NCBI GenBank assembly: GCA_013420905.1
Contig: JAAXNY010000001.1
Span: 186,001 to 250,000, forward strand
Direction of reading: 5' to 3'
Origin: Collybia mongolica
Lineage: Eukaryota > Basidiomycota > Agaricomycetes > Agaricales > Clitocybaceae
DNA: 64,000 nucleotides
Below are positions 1-11,481 of the stretch, one piece after another. The notes below the pieces were generated by a model. It was not told the origin of the DNA. It ran no database searches and was given only the letters and a program-made list of their open reading frames with translations. Numbering within the stretch: position 1 is the stretch's first letter; each line of letters opens with the position of its first letter. A program made the position numbers and the translations under genes.

Positions 1-433
1 CGCTAGATAAGAAAGCAGAACACTAGAAAGAGTATTCGATGGGTCGATACAAGAATGAGTTTGGTTAGACGTACGATTCTTGGAGGACATTGTTCAGACC
101 ATGTCCTGTAACTCTATTGGGAATTCGAAGGTATTTCCTGTTCTGAGCCAAAGCCTCCGTCAAGTTGTGCTGAGGAAGCAATTTCTCGTACTTCCAGATG
201 TCCTTGTAAGCAGGAGGGATTCCTGAAGAGAGAATGATAAGGACAAGCAGTGTGAGGATGGCAGTGCTCATGTAAGTTGTTCGCTGTAGTGCGAGTTTTC
301 GAGATCGGGTACATCGCCTTTTGTCGTAAGAAAGAGGAAGGCCAGAACTTCTGGGTGATGGACTTGTTGCAACGAGTGCATAGCTTGTGGAACTGCTCCA
401 TATTCTAGACCAGAGTCGTCTGGGGAGTCGCAT
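1..433 (-). CDS. Membrane-anchored protein, possible O-fucosyltransferase-like fold (5' part only)
   Basis: First exon of a gene that runs off the left edge. The frame opens at an ATG at 433, with a second in-frame Met at 271. It encodes a basic cytoplasmic-looking stretch (RRCTRSRK), one hydrophobic membrane segment (ILTLLVLIILSSG), then a lumenal or extracellular part with PPAYKDIWKYEKLLPQHNL and GHGLNNVLQE. This is the layout of a large group of uncharacterised mushroom proteins with one N-terminal anchor. The GHGLNNVLQE stretch resembles the G-L-N-N-x-R/L motif at the start of O-fucosyltransferase-type GDP-binding domains; that link is inference. A GTACGT donor at about 69 ends the exon and the acceptor lies at or beyond the window edge. 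The catalytic part is not visible. Confidence 0.6.
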
Positions 434-886
434 GGTTGATTCAACGAAATTTTGTTGTACGGCAACGTTGCAGCGTTCAACCGAACACCAGGTCAGGGTT
501 AGAAATTGTATTGATAATTAGCGTGGTAACTGAATTTGGTATGGGCCTTGTACTTGCTTGATGGGTGTATCGGTGATATGGGTTATAAGGGGCTACAATT
601 CATGACGTCACAGCTCTGTTAACAGTATCAATCACAGGTAAATAATGCCCTCTGTAGTCTAAAAAATTAGTCTTGACCCAAAAAGCGCACTTTGAAAGAG
701 GAAAGGTGAATAGGAATAGTAAACTTTAGAAAGCTGACTTGACTAGAAAAGAAATGCGAAAAATTGATGAAAATATCATGCGCATTGGTTCGCGGCACCA
801 CGATCCGTGACTCCACAACCCAAGCCACAAGTCTATGCGGGTCAAATAGTCAAAACAAAATGGTATGCGAAATCAGGACAGAATTT

Positions 887-2211
887 TCAACGATCAGTAA
901 TAGAATCAAGAAACGAGCACACTTCTTCGATAGAAAGCCTTTCAGAAGGTAGTTTCGCCCAACACTGCGACATAAATTCCCACAACGCATCAGACACGAC
1001 TTCTGCGTCCGCAGGCCGCGGAGGGTGAGAGTGTCCGTCTATCCCAAGGTAGATGATAATTTGAGTCCACATCTTCCCATGATACGGAGGGTGGCCAGTC
1101 AAAACCTAGGACAATAAAGTGCATCAGTCAGCCGCGGAGCATTGGCTTATGAGGCGTGCTGACTTGTAACATGACGCTCCCAAAAGAATATATATCCGAC
1201 GATTTGGTAGCTCCGGGGGTGTTAGGATGTTCATATGAGAATATCACTTCTGGCGCTGCCCAAGGCGCGTTGAATTTGAGGGTCGACGCTGTGTGAAACT
1301 GAGGGGCTTCATCTCTTCGGACTTTAGAGAGGCCAAAGTCGCAAATCAGAACGTTTCCATCATTGTCTACAAGAACGTTGTGCTGGTTTTGACCGATTAG
1401 AAACCCGTATAAATATATAGAAGCGAAAACTTACTCCAGTTAGATCCCCATGAACTACTGAACGTGAGTGTACTGTTTATTGGAATCGAATCAGTATTGG
1501 GAGGAATGGTAAAATAGAAGGGTTTGATTACGGTATTTCAGAGCGGCAGCGATTTGCGTGAGCTACAATGGTGGTCATCAACTGGTATTGAATAAAGATC
1601 AGCGCCCAACGCACGATGGAAAGGCGATCCGAAAAGGAGATTTCCGGGTGGGCTCTAAGATAACGCGTGAGATCGCCCTTACCCACCCATGGGCAGACCA
1701 TTCCTAGCGTTCCTAGAGAGCCGACGTTGACAACTCCAAACAACGGCAAGATATTCTTGTGCCTCAGAGTTGTCCAGATACAAGCCTCTCGGAAAAATTT
1801 CTAGTATAGACGATTACTGTGGTTTTCACTACAATCTTGATATTTTCTTACTTTCTCCGGATCCTTCACTCTCGTGCCACCACGTAATATCTTTATCGCA
1901 ACCTATATCGGGAAATCTCAGTATACGGGACAACACGCACGAATCGCGTGACGAGGATATCGACGTACGAGAATTTCTTGTCCATTCCGTCGCAATACAC
2001 CCTGATAGATTGTCGCGAACCCTCCTTCGGCGACTGAAAAGCGCGACGTAACCGTAACTCCGTCCAGAACTCCCGGAGAAGCAACTTCATTGGGCAGGTC
2101 AGCTGAGAAAGAAGCAGCAGAAGGTCTAGTATCGGCCTCCCGAAAAGCACGCAGGGGCCCTCCAGGACGCAGAAATGAATTAATCTGGATAGCGTTAGCA
2201 TCCAATCGCAC
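887..2211 (-). CDS. Protein kinase, tyrosine-kinase-like (TKL) type
   Basis: A multi-exon kinase catalytic domain can be assembled. In order: a glycine-rich loop region (FSVAEGGFATIYQGVL), the VAIK lysine motif made by joining exons across a GTACGT..ATAG intron near 1900-1960, helix C (KFFREACIWTTLRHKNILPL), the catalytic loop HGDLTG near 1450, DFGLSK near 1340, APE near 1260, SDIYSFGSVM, and a C-lobe with QCW and SERLSIEEV ending at the stop at 887. The HGD in place of HRD is usual for expanded mushroom TKL kinases and does not by itself imply inactivity, because the catalytic Asp is kept. All key residues (K, D, DFG, APE) are present. At least five introns. The start is uncertain: the 5'-most frame opens behind a TTAG acceptor near 2230, and a short upstream exon is likely. 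Substrate unknown. Confidence 0.82.
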
Positions 2212-2229
2212 AGGCCAAGGGAGCTAACA

Positions 2230-5200
2230 AGACACGCACAGGTAAAAAGTGATCAAGGCGAAACAAATCTCTTCTCCACGCAAGCCAAACCGAGGAAACG
2301 ATGACAGTGATGACAGTTCTCGCAATTAAGAGAGCTATACCACTAGAATCGTCCAAGGCGGTCTAAACGCTTTCAGTAGACGCTTTGAACGCTTGGGCTT
2401 GGGCTGAACTTACTATTGCAGGAGAAGGCGATGAACCAAGAGCGGGCTCCGAAGAGCCCCCGGTCGGGCCATGCGCAACGGACCATACTATAGCTGGTAT
2501 AGCGAGTTCGGGGACAAGGCCCCAATGGCGGGTGTTGATTTATCAGAGAGGAAAGATTGAAGCGACGCAGCCCAAGGCAGGATGGAGTAGGAGCCTTAGA
2601 GGAGCAGTAAACAGCTGTGAAAGTGTAGGCGTCTTATACAGCATGTTTTCGCTGACTAAACCAGGCCCGGCAAAATCCATTCAGTACATTCGAGTTTCGG
2701 TGCGGATTCCGAGATAAATGAACCCAATTATCGTAGAACATGGCCTTTCTAAAGCTCGCATCATCACGAACCGTGACTTGCAGCTCTATAGAGGCTGTGT
2801 CCTGCGAAAAGTGTCTCACGAGTTGATACAAGAGCGGGCCACTGCGTCAGGTGATTTCATAAAACGCTCTGTGGGTCCCAGAGTCTTGACAGCGCAAAGG
2901 CCCGAATCTGAATTGGCCAGCGTGTTCGTCGGAGGGGATTACGGGCGATGATATCATACAAACACGTTACTCACATCTTCACATGTATCTGTCGATAGAG
3001 AGAGGGGGGGGAGAGCACTTTCGTTGTTTCTGAGTGGGTTTCATGGAGGGGGGTGGGATGTGGGAGGAGATCAGGCGCATGACAGCGTTTAGGTTTATAT
3101 CTCAACCACGGCGTTATACTTAGGCGCCCCGGCTAGTAAAACGCCCATCGAATCGATTCGAATCACTGACAGATACTCTAACAGTTAAGCGCGTGATGCA
3201 TATGCTCAAACTGAAGACGCTTACTGGTCGGTGTCTCTCCCAAAGTAACCACAATTGTACTGATGGGTAAAAAAAACAAGGGAAGTTGGCTTGGCACGTG
3301 GTCATTGTTGTTGAAATCCATCCGTCTCGGAATTATTGCCGCCCATGGTTGTGGCTTAATACGAGAGGTTGAAGGATTGTGTATAATACCTACGCTTCAC
3401 ACAAGGCTGAAAAAGAGGGATCTTGAGAAGGGAGACGTTTTATTGTTTTAATGGTTTATCATCCGAGTCACGTGGACGTTAAATGCCTTGCATCAATGTC
3501 ACATGTCAACTCGTCGCTTCGTTCCATTCGAATGTATGGACTCATACGCATACGCAAATAGGCATTGCGCCCTTCGTACCCTGCACAAACAGAACCTATT
3601 TCTTCTACCAGTAGCATACTTCTGGTTTCCTTTGACTGACTAGAGTAAGCGCCTCAGTCATGACATCCGAGTCACAGGGATTTGACGCGTGTTTGGATAG
3701 ACGGAGCGCCGAAACATAGCACGCTTACTTGAACTGGCAGGCGTCTGACCTTCTCTCATAAACCCCGCAATCCCCATGCGACCCATCGAAAAACAGCGAA
3801 TGAACACCCACTTCACTTGCTCTGTTCCCAGAAACATCTTGTGCGTGCGCCATTATCTTTTGTGTCTCTAGTGGACATGCAGATGGACTCAAACCAGGGA
3901 TCCTGCCTTGTTAAGTCTCCAAGGCAGCGTCATATGAAATCACCCGGCACTGGTCTTTCCTGGCACATGTCCAACAAGATATGCTATTCCATCTAAAGCC
4001 CATGACCCACATTAGCGGAGTTTCTATTAAAACACGTTCTATGAGAAAAAAAAAAGGGTTCATTCAGCTCGAACTCTGCACCGGTGCCCATAGTTCGTCG
4101 ATTAACTCCTCAACCTCGTGCTTCATCCTGCTTGTAAGCACGTCACTTCAATCTTTTTCCATATGGTAAACCAACGCTCGCCCTTTGGGCTTTGTCTCCA
4201 GGCTCGCTTTCCTAGTCTTAGTATGACCGTCTGCGCGAGGTCTGACTGGGGCCCCTTCCAGGACCTCCCCCGGCTTACCACCCTCTCCTGCGATATGGAG
4301 TCCAGCCTAGATTTATGCTCTCAAAGCATCTTTTAAGTAGAACTTAGACCGTCCCGGACAGCCACGATAATATAGTTCTCTTGGTTGTAAACTCTCTCTT
4401 CGTTGTTACCTTATTCTCACCGGGCTTTCTTGGCGGGTGTCCTCGTTTCTCCCAATTCACTTTATACCGGTGAGTGTCTTGACCGTTTCCGTCGTTTTAG
4501 ATATTGGCGTTTTGTGGGATTATTTACATAATTCCGGATCCTCCTCATACTTTGCAGGCCCTTGTGTCTTTATCAGTCAAATACCCAATAAGATTAGGTG
4601 CTTTCCAGAGGATTATATAACCATGACATTTTCTATGGGGCTCATGGGGGATTCACAGACGTCTATCGTGACTCCGGTCTGAAATGAGTGGAAGAAGTGC
4701 ACAGATATCACCGCACTCGGCCCTTGGAACATACCGATTCCTATTTGCAATGGGTATGCCTCGTATTGGCTATGCCATCTCTTCACTGACCATGGTTCGT
4801 TATAGAATTAGATTGCGAACTTCCACAGTGTAAGTACGTTCATGTTCAGATCGGCTTATCTACCCACTCCAGATGATTTACACGTATCTACGATCGATTG
4901 TAAATATGGACACACTGATTATTATCTATACCCGCGGAACCGAGGAGGATAGCAAAAGCATTTAGAGAAAAATTGTGCCGAGAGACGAAAATTTGACCTC
5001 ACCCTGAAATCCAGCACGAGACTTTCATATCAGACCCACCCGCAACAAGTTACTAACTCTTCCAATATTACCAAGGGCCTTCTCGAGCACTTTCCAGATT
5101 AAATAACGGGTTCTTCTAGAGCAGCTTTCTTCCGTGCACCTTTGTCTGATCCTTCTTCCAAGGCGTAGTACTACCTTATCCGTCGGCGACATGTCCGCGC

Positions 5201-5740
5201 CATCCTCGACTCAGACGGTTCCTTCCTCCTGCCTCCTGGAAAACAGCACACCACTTATAACGCCGCAGAATGTATTGAACATGTCTAGAAGGTAGGCCTG
5301 TCGGTAAGGACACGGGGCTGTTGATTTTGTTGTGAAACGCGCGGTGTCTGGCGACGCATGGGTTCCGACAGAAATGACGGAGGGTGAGATAATGAGATCA
5401 TCCGTGGCGTTTGATTACTCCATCCGCTCGTTTTAGTATTTTAAAAAATATCTAACCCGATCATTCCAACAAGCAATAGCTGACCATTTTTTTGTCGGGA
5501 AAGAATCAAGATATTGCAAGATGAGCCCCTGAGGTTCCCGCTCATTTTGCAAAACGATGAGCAGACGCAAGCAGAACTGACTGACGATGCTCGTTGCAGC
5601 TCTGAGTGTTGTAAAAGCCAAATTTAGCGAGCACTTTCCAAACATCAGGTCTGTTATCAGTACAGGATTCAACGAATCAGTACCTAACTACTAGTGACAA
5701 AATGAGGCATGCCGTCCTTGTGCTGGTCCTACTTGATGGC
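2230..5740. other. Gene-poor stretch
   Basis: Only short open frames occur on both strands, none with a recognisable domain or a convincing set of introns. The frame at 2385-2717 (+) is open for 110 codons but starts at a TTG and has no recognised similarity. A purine-rich, G-run-containing patch lies at about 2998-3065. I see no terminal inverted repeats or transposase fragments, so the origin of the stretch is unknown. Confidence 0.5.
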
Positions 5741-5751
5741 ATATAGGTGAA

Positions 5752-6796
5752 TCAAATGTCGGGATAAATTCTTCCGACCCAGTTGTTAGTCCAGGTCCCG
5801 TTGCCGCTCATGGGGCCTTCTATGAGCCGAAGTTCAGGCATAGTGAATGTAACCTTGATCGTAGGTCCATTTGTTAAAGTGAGATATAATACTCCTTTTG
5901 CAATGTCACCTCCCGAGCCTCCTGAGGTGTCTCGCATAATATTCCCGTGAAATGGCCGAGTAGTTGACAAGTCGGACTTGTCGGTATAATTGAGTGTCGC
6001 CCCAGTCGGCACAATTTTTTGGAGGGTAGGATTTATGCTCCCCGCTAAACTATGCCTGAGTTCTTCAATGTAGAACTCAGCGACAAAAGTTTTGCCCTCT
6101 TTGAATTCGATTGTGCCGCTAGCGGTATGCGGTTGTGGAGGACTCTTCTCTATAACTAATGAGCGAGTAGAGATCACCAACGCGACAAAACAGAACACAC
6201 CAATAAGCATAGGAGGATTGAAGTCCCAACATCCACTACCAGAAAAAGTACTCTGTAAGTCCAAGAATGGACCGACAATATTGAAGGTGCCTTTGATCGT
6301 AGGCCCATCCTCCGCGTTCAGAGTTACACGCACTACTATAATCGGGTCCTCTGCATTTAAAATAACAGGTTTTTGTCGATCGCAGCGGTGTGGGTGCCTC
6401 GGGATTCCTTCACATGGATTTTTCCAAATCTGACTGGGACTGTTGTTTTCACCAGATTCCATATTTCTACCCACATTTTCGTTGATTTGAGTCAGGAATA
6501 TGAACAATTTTGTCTAACCTCAAAACACTCTGTTCGCCCAAATTCTGGAAGAGCGGAAGTGGCTGCGTATTAGAATCTTCCCCAATAGAGGTGCCTACGA
6601 CCCGGCCCTTGAATGCGACTTTTTCAGTCGCTAAGTCCGATATATTGTTGTAGGTGAGCGTCGCATTGGGGCACTTGAATGGATGGACTGCTGGGTTAAG
6701 TTCCCCGAAGAACGTATACAACACTTTCCCAACGAGAAATTCTGCTACGACATTCATGCCGTTCCTCGATTTGATGTTACCGCTAACGGTGACCAT
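5752..6796 (-). CDS. Two-domain member of a small orphan beta-rich-looking protein family
   Basis: Translation starts at ATG 6796 (MVTVSGNIKSRNG). Exon 1 gives the first half of one domain (VLYTFFGELNP, NATLTYNNISDLATEKVAFKG). A GTTAGA..GGGTAG intron of about 50 bases near 6470-6520 joins it in frame to the second exon. There the domain finishes (DGPTIKGTFNIVGP, FSGSGCWDFN) and a complete second copy follows (TASGTIEFKEGKTFVAEFYI, ATLNYTDKSDLSTTRPFHGN, SGNGTWTNNW), ending at 5752. Between the domains an in-frame hydrophobic stretch (GVFCFVALVIST) is either a linker or a retained GTGTGT..TTAG intron. Each domain matches the single-domain genes at 10005 and 11482. No signal peptide. No assigned function. 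The repeated 'GxW' ending and alternating polar/hydrophobic pattern suggest a beta fold; that is inference. Confidence 0.6.
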
Positions 6797-7336
6797 AGTA
6801 TCAAGCCTATCACCTGCATATGAACGATCATGAAGCCGTGGATACAGGCAACGTTCCTACACTGGGGTTGTGGGACTTGAATTTTGTAGGATTATTTGAC
6901 GTCTTGAACGAAGAGGGGGTGGACTCTTCTTCTGGTCTGTGAAGGACGAAGGAGGTGGTTTGATTTTGCTATTTCACTTGTAGCTTATAAGGGCTAACCT
7001 GATGCTCAGGCATAGAAGGTAACCTTAATCTTGCACTAGCATTTCGGCGTAGACCCCTTACCAGAGCTCAATGGGGCCTATCCAGACGTTTCCCGTGGGA
7101 AATTCTTTCGCGCCAACGTTATGGCAATTGCTGTGGTCGGACCTTGACCACTTGTTTGTTGTGCTTTGGCTTATGAGTCAATTCGTCACGAAACAAACAA
7201 GGGGGACACACCAAGGAGGCGGAGAAGCTGGCTCTCAAATCCCAACGCCAGAGAAGGTACGTTCTAGAAGGTAAAATCTCCATTTGTGCACTCGAGGTGA
7301 CGTACAGGGGGTTTCAATGTCCTTCATACTTATCGA

Positions 7337-7353
7337 TAGGGCTGCGCACCGTA
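7337..7353 (+). repeat. Left terminal inverted repeat of the hAT-like element
   Basis: Seventeen bases identical to the reverse complement of 8448-8464, preceded directly by the target-site 8-mer CTTATCGA. Beyond the 17 bases the two ends remain alignable for several bases with a one-base indel. Confidence 0.88.
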
Positions 7354-8447
7354 ACCGTACATGACGGCTGTACGGCCGTAATTGTACGGGTCCCGATACC
7401 GTACCGTTGGGGCGAAAGATGTAGGTCAAACGGCCGTACAGGATACGGGCCGTATACCGTATCCAGCCATAGGATGACGGATGGAAACGGCCGTCGACGG
7501 TTTGCGTTCACACGTGATCGTGTGACCACTCAACATGACCAATTTCAACATATCGCTATCAACATGACTGAAATCTAAGGCTGTGGCTTCCGCGTGTTTG
7601 GTCACCTCTCACCTCTGGATCAGCTCACAAGACCTTCATTTAGATATTTAGAGCCTCATGATAGCTTTGCTTTATTTCCTGCAACATCAGTTGACATTTC
7701 TTCTCTATTTCCGGCAGTCTAACAATGATGGTTTTAGTTTCACGATTGTGCACTCGTATCATATGAACAAGACTTGACCTTCACTCATTCAGACACTTAT
7801 AGTGGTTGGTCACAAGCCCCAGCCATTGAAGACACTGCCTGACCAAGCCAATCATCTCGGCCAATTCATGCCACCTGTGTTCGAAGATAAAAGGAGCCTC
7901 ACGTATGCGTCCTCAGGCTACCATCACATCCCCGTCATGCAAACTCATTCTAAACTGGCATCAGCAGACAACTTTCCCTGGTATCACTCTGAAGGCGATG
8001 ACGAGCCTCTCCCATCCCGTGCACCTACCGATGGAACAACTCAACGTTTGGCTGTGGGGTCGGGTATGTGGTCTCGTATTTCCGTTTCCTTGCTGTATTA
8101 ACAATGGACTCAGGTCGTATTCAGCGTGCTGGATGGGGCGAGAAAATGGCTGAAGCTCTTGAACTCGAGAAGGTTGACGAGTACGGTTGCACATTGATGT
8201 TGGTCAAGCAGCACCTGAGGCTCTCTCGTGCAGCTATTGATAAAGTCCTTTAAATGTGGTCTCAAAGTAGCACAGATCAATAGAAATTGACAATGTGTTC
8301 AGTATGAATACGTACCGTACCGCCGTTTTCGGCCATATAAACCCCCGTACCATACTGTCAAAAATTTTGGTTTAACTTTACGGTATGGGTGATGGTCGAT
8401 TTTATACCGTAAGCAAGCCGTCAATATACGGCCGTAAGCCGATACGG

Positions 8448-8464
8448 TACGGTGCGCAGCCCTA
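8448..8464 (-). repeat. Right terminal inverted repeat of the hAT-like element
   Basis: Reverse complement of the left end at 7337-7353, followed directly by the second copy of CTTATCGA at 8465-8472. Confidence 0.88.
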
Positions 8465-8472
8465 CTTATCGA

Positions 8473-9850
8473 ATCATGTCATCATAAATGACATGCGCGA
8501 GGATGGAGGAAATGGGTTAAGAAGCAGTCAATCAGGGTAAGTAGTGCATCAGTATGTTGCGTTCAATTCTGATTTCTGGTGTGCGTCAAGTCCCCGTGAT
8601 CATCTTGAGCGTCTCCCATTGTTTCACACTACCCGACACTCATTCAAGGGTTATACGCGTTTTTATTTATTACATATCGCTCAATTATAGATTACCCCGC
8701 TCAAATGGGTTTCCCTTTCTTTGTATTCCAATGTTATTTATCTCATAACACTGACACCCTTTCGTCATGGGATGATCCCAGGAAGCCAATACGAGGTTAC
8801 AACTTCACAACAGGATAAAAAGGAGATATAGGGTATCTCAGAAAGCTCGGCCGCGCACCGGCCGCATATAAGCCTTTAGGGTCCAGATGAGCCGTTTGGT
8901 TCCTCTAAATCACGCTTTGCGCCTACCGTAATTATTAATATCAAACATGATAGGATTGAGTTAAGATCGATAGAGTGGAATTCTCAACACCTCGTCTTGA
9001 AAAGTAACACGAGCAGGAAATCAGCGGAAATTCCTCTAGATTGGTACCTGGGTCTGCGCAAGATTGATTAAGTTCAAAGGCTTTCTGGCTTCTCACAGTC
9101 GACAGCACTCCCTTCCATGAGATAACCCCTGATACCATGCGAGATGGATTGACCCATGCTCCCTCAGTTTTTTTTTCGTTACTCTAGCAGTAGAAGTGGA
9201 GTCAAAATATTACAGTAAGTTGAACGACGCGTTGAGGATGAGGCTCGGAAGGTCTTATTATAGATTTGTACTTGGAATTAGCGAGGGTCTTGTCTTGAAC
9301 AGGGGTCAAGTATACTATTCCAAGTAAGAACTTTAAGCGACTTGTGATCATAGCTCATAGTTGAAGGTGGGTACCTACCTCAGTAAGGCTGGTCCGTGAA
9401 AATCGCATCGAGCCCAGGATCGAACAAGTATGATTAACTACAGAGCCAGACCGCCCATCTATGGCAATTCTCGATTTCTTTGAACGGCACTGCGTGAAAC
9501 CATCTGTAGGCTTGATTATAGGGAATGGAGTCTGCGTAACACGAATAAAACCTTAACTGTAAGACTAATGTCTCTTTGAGCGTAGTCTACAGATGGACTT
9601 GTGACTCTGGATCATCGGTGTTGGGGCCTTTGGCTGGCTGGACTTGGGATGGACTGGTCTCCGAGGTAACCTAGGATCGGAATAAACGCTTACCGTACAT
9701 GAATTACGAACATCCGTCTGGTCCAAGAAGTATGGACCCGCACACGAGTAACATGTCGTCTACACAAGGCCACTAGGCCGAAAACCATGGATGAATTCCC
9801 AGAGCGGAGAGTGGATTCACCGGCCCCCATTGGCTTTTCGTCTACAGGAA
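8473..9850. other. Intergenic, no gene seen
   Basis: Short frames only on both strands. A stretch around 9410-9460 looks slightly like the T-arm of a tRNA on the minus strand but does not fold into a cloverleaf by eye. Confidence 0.5.
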
Positions 9851-9852
9851 GT

Positions 9853-9861
9853 CTATTTAAA
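9853..9861 (+). promoter_or_regulatory. TATA-like element upstream of the 10005 gene
   Basis: TATTTAAAG lies about 150 bases before the ATG at 10005. The paralogue at 11482 has TATATA at almost the same distance, which supports a core-promoter role. Confidence 0.4.
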
Positions 9862-9986
9862 GCGGGATGTTGAAGTCCCACTAGAAACAACCAACTCAAC
9901 CCTCGAAATATTTCATAGCTTCACCACTCACATCGTAGGTGCCCTCCGCAGCACCCTTTGCTTAATCGCTCTTCGCTCATATCCAA

Positions 9987-9999
9987 CCTGTAGGAATCA
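9987..9999 (+). promoter_or_regulatory. Conserved leader element, possible 5'-UTR intron acceptor (first copy)
   Basis: CCTGTAGGAATCA occurs just before the start codon of this gene, and the same 13 bases occur before the paralogue at 11482 (11464-11476). The surrounding upstream DNA is much less alike. The CTGTAG inside it has the form of a 3' splice site, so it may end an intron in the 5' leader. Confidence 0.45.
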
Positions 10000-10004
10000 G
10001 CATT

Positions 10005-10316
10005 ATGCCTACAGCCAGCGGCAACATCATTTCGCAGAACGGCAAGAAGTTCATCGCCACGTTCCTCATCGACGAAATCCAGTACAGCTTTGCTGGCAGC
10101 TTGGACCCTTCTGTCCAATCATTCAACTCCTCCAATGCGACTCTCACATACGGGTCAGTTGGCGACTTGACGACTACTCGTGCATATGAGGGTCAGGTTG
10201 GGGTCTCCAAGGTCTCCTTCGCCGTTGCCAACGGGGTCAAGATGGAAGGTCCCTTGAACTTGCAGATATCTCCGGCGAGCACTGTAGCTGGAAATGGAAC
10301 TTGGACTTCCAACTAG
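10005..10316 (+). CDS. Small orphan-family protein, 103 aa, single domain
   Basis: One uninterrupted exon from ATG 10005 to TAG 10316. The protein begins MPTASGNIISQNGKKFIATF, continues with IDEIQYSFAGSLDP, NATLTYGSVGDLTTTRAYEG and KMEGPLNLQISPAS, and ends GNGTWTSN. It has no signal peptide, membrane segment or cysteine pattern. It is closely related along its whole length to the 11482 gene and to each half of the 5752-6796 gene, so it belongs to a local gene family. The alternation of small/polar and hydrophobic residues fits a compact beta protein; the fold and role are unknown. The TATA-like box and conserved leader element upstream argue that it is expressed. I recognise no named family with confidence. 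Confidence 0.75.
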   Translation: MPTASGNIISQNGKKFIATFLIDEIQYSFAGSLDPSVQSFNSSNATLTYGSVGDLTTTRAYEGQVGVSKVSFAVANGVKMEGPLNLQISPASTVAGNGTWTSN

Positions 10317-11337
10317 GTACTTACCTCATAACGGCGCCCACGGTTCGCTTGCACCATACTAAATTTTGTTTGTGGTAGACGCGCCCGAAATCCTCCAATG
10401 TGCGCCAGAGTATGGGGTGAATGGATGGATCATGACAGAGTTGATTGTTTTTTGTATTGTTGCCAGTGCATCGGATCGGACTTGAATCAGACAGAGTTGC
10501 AACCTGTAAATTTTTGAGATGAACGCCTTGACAGAACAAGTGTAATGTGATATCCAAGCTCGCGGAGTTAAAAACCTTTTTGCCGCGTTTGATGCGTTGA
10601 TAGGGTAGCTTGACCGCCGTGTCCGAAGCTGACCATTGGGACACACCCCCAGGATCCTTCTTCGTTTTTCCATATCGTGAATCATGGGCCTCAATACTAT
10701 TGTTGGAAGTAGCACACTACTAGTTATTCATGAGCATCCATATATACTGCGGCGCCAACTAAGTTGCTAACGTATCAAGCGCATGCGATAGGATTACAGG
10801 AACGCCTCGACCTCGCGATCGCTCACTCCTGATCCTTGATAGTCCAGTACTCCATCCAAAGTACTGTCTGATAGCCATGCGCTGTTTCTGTCCTGTATTT
10901 TCCGCAAGAGGGCACGTCGAGTCATAGTCGAGATTTATTTGCTAGTCCGCTTTTCAGAGCAGTATGAATTCGCAGGACTAGTGTTTAAATCACATAGTAG
11001 TGTTGTTCATTCATGCACAACGCAACATTCGAAATCGAGGCAACAAAAACTTTTTTGGTTGGCTATACCAGGATGGAGCGGCCGGTCTGGAGATGCTGGC
11101 GTCAGGAGGTGCTCTTGCTTGACCATTCTTGAGGCTTCGAGTCACGCTACACATTTACCGCTCTGTAAACTCTAGCTTTGAATTTACCTAGTGATCCATA
11201 TTGGTCAAGGTAGGTCCTTGAGCGGGTCTATGTAGCTCAAGAGCAAAACGAGCTTGCGGAGTTTAACGAACTTATTCCGACAGGCAGGTGCCAAGAACGA
11301 ACTAAAATAATTCTATTCAACACATGCCCGAGCATCG

Positions 11338-11348
11338 ACCATATATAG
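11338..11348 (+). promoter_or_regulatory. TATA box of the 11482 gene
   Basis: ACCATATATAG lies about 140 bases before the ATG, matching the position of the TATA-like sequence of the paralogue at 10005. Confidence 0.45.
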
Positions 11349-11463
11349 GACCGTTCCAAAGCAATGGCAGAACAATCGACTCAGCTGTAATAGCTCTAAC
11401 AGCCTCGCACAGAACTTGTAAGGTTTCTATCAATCCGTTCTCTGCCCCTCACTTACTCTACGC

Positions 11464-11476
11464 CCTGTAGGAATCA
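11464..11476 (+). promoter_or_regulatory. Conserved leader element, possible 5'-UTR intron acceptor (second copy)
   Basis: Second exact copy of CCTGTAGGAATCA, ending 5 bases before the ATG. In both paralogues the start codon follows within 5 bases. Confidence 0.45.
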
Positions 11477-11481
11477 ACAAT

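Larger units (their letters stand above)
7337..8464. mobile_element. Non-autonomous hAT-like DNA transposon with intact target-site duplication
   Basis: The element begins TAGGGCTGCGCACCGTA and ends with the reverse complement of the same 17 bases. It is flanked on both sides by the identical 8-mer CTTATCGA (7329-7336 and 8465-8472). An 8-bp target-site duplication and a T-A-G-G-G terminus are typical of the hAT superfamily. The subterminal 150-200 bases on each side are packed with short CCGTAC/CGGTAC and CGGCCGTA motifs in both orientations, as expected for transposase-binding sites. The 0.7-kb centre has only short frames and nothing resembling a hAT transposase, so the copy would need a transposase in trans. 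Length 1128 bases. The perfect duplication suggests a fairly recent insertion. Confidence 0.88.

Noticed and set aside
887..2211. Protein kinase as an inactive pseudokinase because of HGD instead of HRD
   Set aside because: The catalytic Asp, VAIK Lys and DFG are present, and HGD is common in mushroom TKL kinases.
2385..2717. 110-codon plus-strand frame as a gene
   Set aside because: It starts at TTG, has no similarity I recognise and no supporting exon structure.
7802..8253. Open frames inside the hAT-like element as a transposase fragment
   Set aside because: No recognisable hAT motifs; the frames are short and overlap on both strands.
9410..9460. Minus-strand stretch with TTCGATC resembling a tRNA T-loop
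   Set aside because: The flanking bases do not form the T-stem or an acceptor stem by eye; no cloverleaf.
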